Positions 40,151 through 64,000 of a stretch of DNA of 64,000 nt are shown here, piece after piece; the stretch's first letter is position 1, and each line of letters starts with the position of its first letter. The DNA lies in contig NC_092475.1 in assembly GCF_047495875.1 (NCBI RefSeq), positions 15,474,001-15,538,000 of the forward strand. The letters are read 5' to 3'. Under the pieces are notes generated by a model, which was not told the DNA's origin, did no database searches, and worked only from the letters and a program-made list of their open reading frames with translations. The position numbers and the translations under genes were made by a program. Source of the stretch: Pithys albifrons albifrons (taxonomy: Eukaryota; Chordata; Aves; Passeriformes; Thamnophilidae).

Positions 40151-43100
40151 TTTAATATGTCTGGACTCCTGTTTTCTTCCTGGACTTTTGCTTTCCAGCA
40201 ATGTGGCTGGTGGTGTTTCAGCATCTGAGTGAGGCTCTGTTGAGTGCGATCCAAAAAAAGCAGAGCCAGTTGTCCATCACTGTTAATTTTGTTCCCTGTT
40301 AATTGCTAAGACTGCTGAATCCTGCAGCCCTGTCCTGCAGTAAGATGCGCTGTTTCTTTACTTGTCTGTTCTACCAGATAAACCACGAAAGGGTGAGAAT
40401 ACAATGGCTGACTGCAATGGTAATCCAGGCCCTGAAACTGCCAAGTTACAAACCTGTGTGAAGGCAGAACCTGGGGCTGAACTCTCATCCTAAACTAGAC
40501 TAGTCATTCTGGGTAGACTCTGCCATCAAACTATCATTACATAGCTTGTGCTTGAAGGGCTGTGGGGCTTGGACCACTGCTGAGCCAAGATGAATCTGTG
40601 CTGGTTTTTATTCAAACCTGGTTCTGATCATGGTGTGCTTGCCCAGGTTAAACAGGCAGCAGCCAGCTTCCTCTAGAGAAAGCTGGACTGTCTTTCGTGA
40701 TACCTAGCTTGCAGCACCCTATTTTCTTGCACTTCTTGTGCTTTCTAAGTCTTGCACTTCAAGACTTAGTCTTGAAGAAACCAAGCAACCTCTCTTTTTG
40801 AGTGGCTGTTGAAACTGAAATGTATTACAAGTGTGGAAGAGAGGGAAAACTGCCATGTCTTCCCTGAGAAACTGCAGTGTGCTTGAGAACATCCTTTACT
40901 CGTGTTTTCAGCTGCTTGCAACCTGTAGACAGAGCTCTCCTTCCCTGTGTTGTGCCTACAGGAAACCTAAGGTTGGTTTTTTGTGTGTGTATATTTTGAA
41001 ATCCTTTTTGCCTCTCCTTTTTAAACCTCTGCCAGCTCCCACTAAGAAGGAAGAGAGTGAATCCTCTGTGCTGTGTCTCTGCCCTGTGAGGAGGGAAGTC
41101 ACTGTTCTGCAGTTAGCCACGGTGTTTCCAGGTGCTGGACTCATTGATGGTAGGCGAGACCTTCCCTGTTTTGGGGAGGAAGATGCCAAGGTGTGGCAGA
41201 GGCAGGTCTGAGGAAGTTTCTTTCCATGTGGGAGCAGAATTGGAGGAGATGCTCTTTATCCACAGGTTAGTGGCTGAAACATGAGCAGGAAAAGGGACAT
41301 AACTGTGGTTGTCACTTGAGAACAAGAGCTACATGGTTGTGGGCCTGGGTGAAAAGCCTTGGAAGCTGCTGACCTGGGATGGCAGTTTTGCCTGTTTTCT
41401 CTTTGTTGACTCTCCCCAGGACACCAGGTTTTAGAGGAAGTGCAGATAGTTGCTGGGCACTTTGGTGGAAGGCTGGCAGGTCTGTCTCCTGCCACGTGCT
41501 GCCTTGGGTGTAGCTGGAATGCAGACTGGTGGCATGGCTGTTGCTGGAGTTAGGGGAGAGGTCAGGTTTGAGCTCAGGTTACCTTCCTCAGGAGAAGGTG
41601 TGTTCTCACGCAAGTCCCTGCTCTCTGCCGTGTGTGTCCCCCCCCCTCCCCCCGTTTTCACTGTCATGGTTTATCTCTGGTGAGCACAGGGAACACCCCA
41701 GAAAGGCTCTTCACCTTGGCCTTGACCAAGATTGAACAAGCAGCCTTGTACATGTGATCCCCAAAGGTATTTCAGCCTCAGGGCTTTGTATAAACCAAAA
41801 GCTGTTGCACGTGCGAGCTCAACTGTGGAGGGTTCCTCTTGCTTCCTGGACATCTGGCAATAAATATTGGTGACATTTCATGGCAGGCTATGCCACACTA
41901 CCCAACAGCTCCCTCCTCTATGGGAGATTGTGCTCCATCCCCCTTCTTTGCTCAGAAAACTGATTGGGCTAATGCCTTTCCTTGGGGTCCAAAGCCTCCG
42001 GTTCCCTCGGGACTGTTTTGCTAAAAAAGGCACTGTCTTTGTAAGACTGCTCCAGGTATTTGAGGAAGCCACACAAACTCCACGGGGATATGCTATCTTT
42101 TCACCTTTGAGCAAGTACCAGATCCGATCAGCTGCATCATACTTTTGTGGTCTGGATGTCTCATGAAACTGCCAAAATTGCACTCCTTGCCCCTCTCCAG
42201 CCATGACTGGGTGCGGGGTCAGTACACTGAGCTTTCTGTGCTGCCCTAAACTGATGGGTTTGCTTATTTGGGTTCACAAAAGCAGTGCCAGTATCTGCCA
42301 GCCTGCTGTGTTCTGTTGCTGCCTGGTGATGCAGGTGAAGCTGCATCCTCCCCCCATGGCATGCTGGTGTGCTTCTGTCACCGCCAGCGCCGCTTCCCAG
42401 GTGCTCCAGGAAGCGCCTGTGCAAGAGGGGAATGAAGGGAACAGCTGCAGGGCTTACTTCGAAGCAGCTGGCATTGAACAGGTATGATTCACTCCCTGGT
42501 GTTTGTGGAGCTGTATGAGCCACCCTGGCCTGCTCCACGCACCCTGTATGGCATAGGTGGGTGCAGGTGTTTGATGCTGGCTACTGAGAGGGAGAACCAG
42601 GCCTCTAGCAGAAAGAAGTGGTCTCCAAATTCTGCTCAGCTCAGGATCGTTTGGTTGTTTTAATCTGGCCCGAATCTGTGCTCTTGTCAGGGCTCTGGCA
42701 TCTCTCCTTACCAGCTCTCATGCAGCTGAGAGGAGCTGTCTCAGGCCCAGGGCGTGCAGGGGCAAGCACAGCCAGCCCCTGTCACCGTGTGCCCCAGGTC
42801 TCCCTCTTCCCCCTCCTTGTGAGAGGGCTGGGGCAGGACCCTGTGGAGCTGCTGAAGCTCCTGCCCCACTGCCGGTGGGTTTTGCTGCATGACTGTTCCT
42901 GCAGAGGGCTAGCAGCTGTCCCCGCAGTGCTCTGGCATCCCTTGGGCTGTGGAACCCGGCGGGTCCCTGCCGAGGGGCTGCTAAGCACATGCTGCTTCCT
43001 CATGGCAGTGGGACCCAACCCTCACAACCTGAGGGCTGTGGTGAGCGCCCCAGGGGGCTGCCCTTTCCTACCCTCCCTCTGTTTGCTTTGGAGGGTTTTA

Positions 43101-43200
43101 ACTACAGGAGCCGTGCCAGGGAAGGCGCAGAGCTGGGGTAACTGAAAGCAGAGCCAGGCTCTGTCCTTGTTGCAGCGCTCGGAGTGGTGTCTCCCAGTCC
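40151..43200. other. Interval between CPNE1 and FER1L4
   Basis: About 3 kb without a recognisable gene. It contains a C-rich run (nine C, one T, six C at 41638-41653) and an isolated AATAAA at 41859. Open frames up to 175 aa have no domain and overlap in several frames, as expected by chance in moderately GC-rich DNA. Confidence 0.65.
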
Positions 43201-43484
43201 CGCTTGCAATCGTCAGGAATCAGCCCCGAGCTGCGGCGTGGCCGTGTGATGGACGCGTTCAGTTCTGCCGCTTCCAGCCCGGCACCGAAGAGCACCTGCT
43301 GCTGTGCTGCACCAGCCGGGAGCCCCGTGTCCCCGGGGCAGTGCAGCCAGGGCTGCCCCACCCTGCAGGGGCTGCCCGGCACGCGGGGTGCCGGGGCGTG
43401 GAGCGTCCGGCCGGCCGGACCGGCTGGGTGAGCTGGGGCTGAGTCACGGCTGGCGGGGCGGGCCGGGCCGGGCGGGGACAGTGG

Positions 43485-43690
43485 AGCCGGCTGTGTGCGG
43501 TGCCAGCTCTGTGCAGTGCCGGAGCTCTGTGCAGTGTTGGCTCTGTGGAGTGCCGGAGTTCCGAGACCGCTGGAGTTCCGTGACCACCGGAGCTCCGTGC
43601 GGTGCCGGAGCTCTGTGCGGTGTCGCCTCTGTGCGGTGCCGCCTCCGTGACCGCCGGGGCTCTGTGCGGTGCCGGCTTCTCGCAGAGCCG
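43485..43690 (+). repeat. FER1L4: Degenerate GC-rich tandem repeat upstream of FER1L4 ATG
   Basis: About ten imperfect units of 17-20 bp share the cores CTCTGTGCGGTGCCGG and GGAGTTCCGTGACC. The repeat ends a few bases before the start codon at 43696, so it probably lies in the 5' UTR or core promoter. On the opposite strand it makes artificial open frames rich in HRTE residues. Confidence 0.85.
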
Positions 43691-43695
43691 CCCCG

Positions 43696-63672
<19,977 letters not shown>

Positions 63673-64000
63673 GTGAGTGCAGATGCCAGTGCTCCATGGT
63701 TTAACCATGAGCAGGAGAGCAGAGAGGTGAGAGGTCTTGTCCACAGGTTGGTGTCTGTGGTGGAGCATTGACTCCACATCCTGAGGCTGCACTATGGTCT
63801 GAGAATTATAACATGTCTAAGGATTATAAGACCTGTTCTCTCATCTCAGTGCCATCTCAAGTGTGCTTCAGTTTGCTCTTGTGAGGATGTATTTGCATGC
63901 TCACAGCTAGAGCAGCAGGCAGGATGGTACTGAATAGGTACTGAACCTGCTGCCAAAACGGCAATGGGCATGAGGTCTGTCCCTCTGCTGAGGCCTGAGG
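63673..64000 (+). other. FER1L4: FER1L4 intron 23 (partial)
   Basis: Starts with the donor GTGAGT at 63673 and continues past the window. No acceptor for the next exon (expected C2D) is seen. Confidence 0.75.

Noticed and set aside
42203..43145. Frames of 94-175 codons between CPNE1 and FER1L4
   Set aside because: No domain, no conserved neighbours and several overlapping frames on both strands, as expected by chance.

Overview
This is vertebrate nuclear DNA, most likely from a songbird. Three genes lie head-to-tail on the + strand in the conserved order RBM12, CPNE1, FER1L4, with GT-AG introns throughout. The repeats are avian: several CR1 LINE fragments, endogenous-retrovirus LTR pieces, and one tRNA-Ile-derived SINE with a CR1-like tail. 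That SINE resembles the TguSINE1 family of passerines. There are no bacterial features, tRNA genes or CRISPR arrays.

Layout. 1-3975 is the end of a 5' intron of RBM12, whose promoter is outside the window. RBM12 has an intact single-exon CDS at 3998-6640 (880 aa, five RRMs), followed by a 3' UTR with several poly(A) signals. About 14 kb of gene-poor DNA follows (8.6-22.8 kb), with one clear CR1 copy. A CpG island at about 22.8-23.4 kb holds the first coding exon of CPNE1. Its 15 coding exons (23315-39096) join in frame into a 534-residue copine: two C2 domains and a copine/VWA domain. A second CpG island at about 43.2-43.9 kb starts FER1L4. I traced 23 coding exons (43696-63672) that join without a stop or frameshift. 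They encode about 978 residues of a type II ferlin (C2A, C2B, FerI, C2C, FerA-like, FerB), and the gene runs off the right edge.

The most unusual structure is a 1.19-kb minisatellite at 30167-31353 (about 33 units, basic period 36 bp) that ends exactly at the 3' splice site of CPNE1 exon 7. The unit is a copy of that splice site: pyrimidine tract, AG, and the first nine exon bases. The intron therefore carries dozens of near-identical decoy acceptors, many of which are also juxtaposed AG/GT sites like recursive splice sites. The last four units are in frame with exon 7. Other points of interest are an intact FER1L4 (a transcribed pseudogene in human), a GC-rich tandem repeat in the FER1L4 5' region, and a SINE-in-CR1-beside-LTR mosaic in CPNE1 intron 12.

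How the genes relate: RBM12 is an RNA-binding protein, CPNE1 a calcium-dependent phospholipid-binding protein, and FER1L4 a membrane-anchored multi-C2 ferlin. They are linked by conserved synteny and, in mammals, RBM12 and CPNE1 share 5' leader exons; they are not known to form one pathway.
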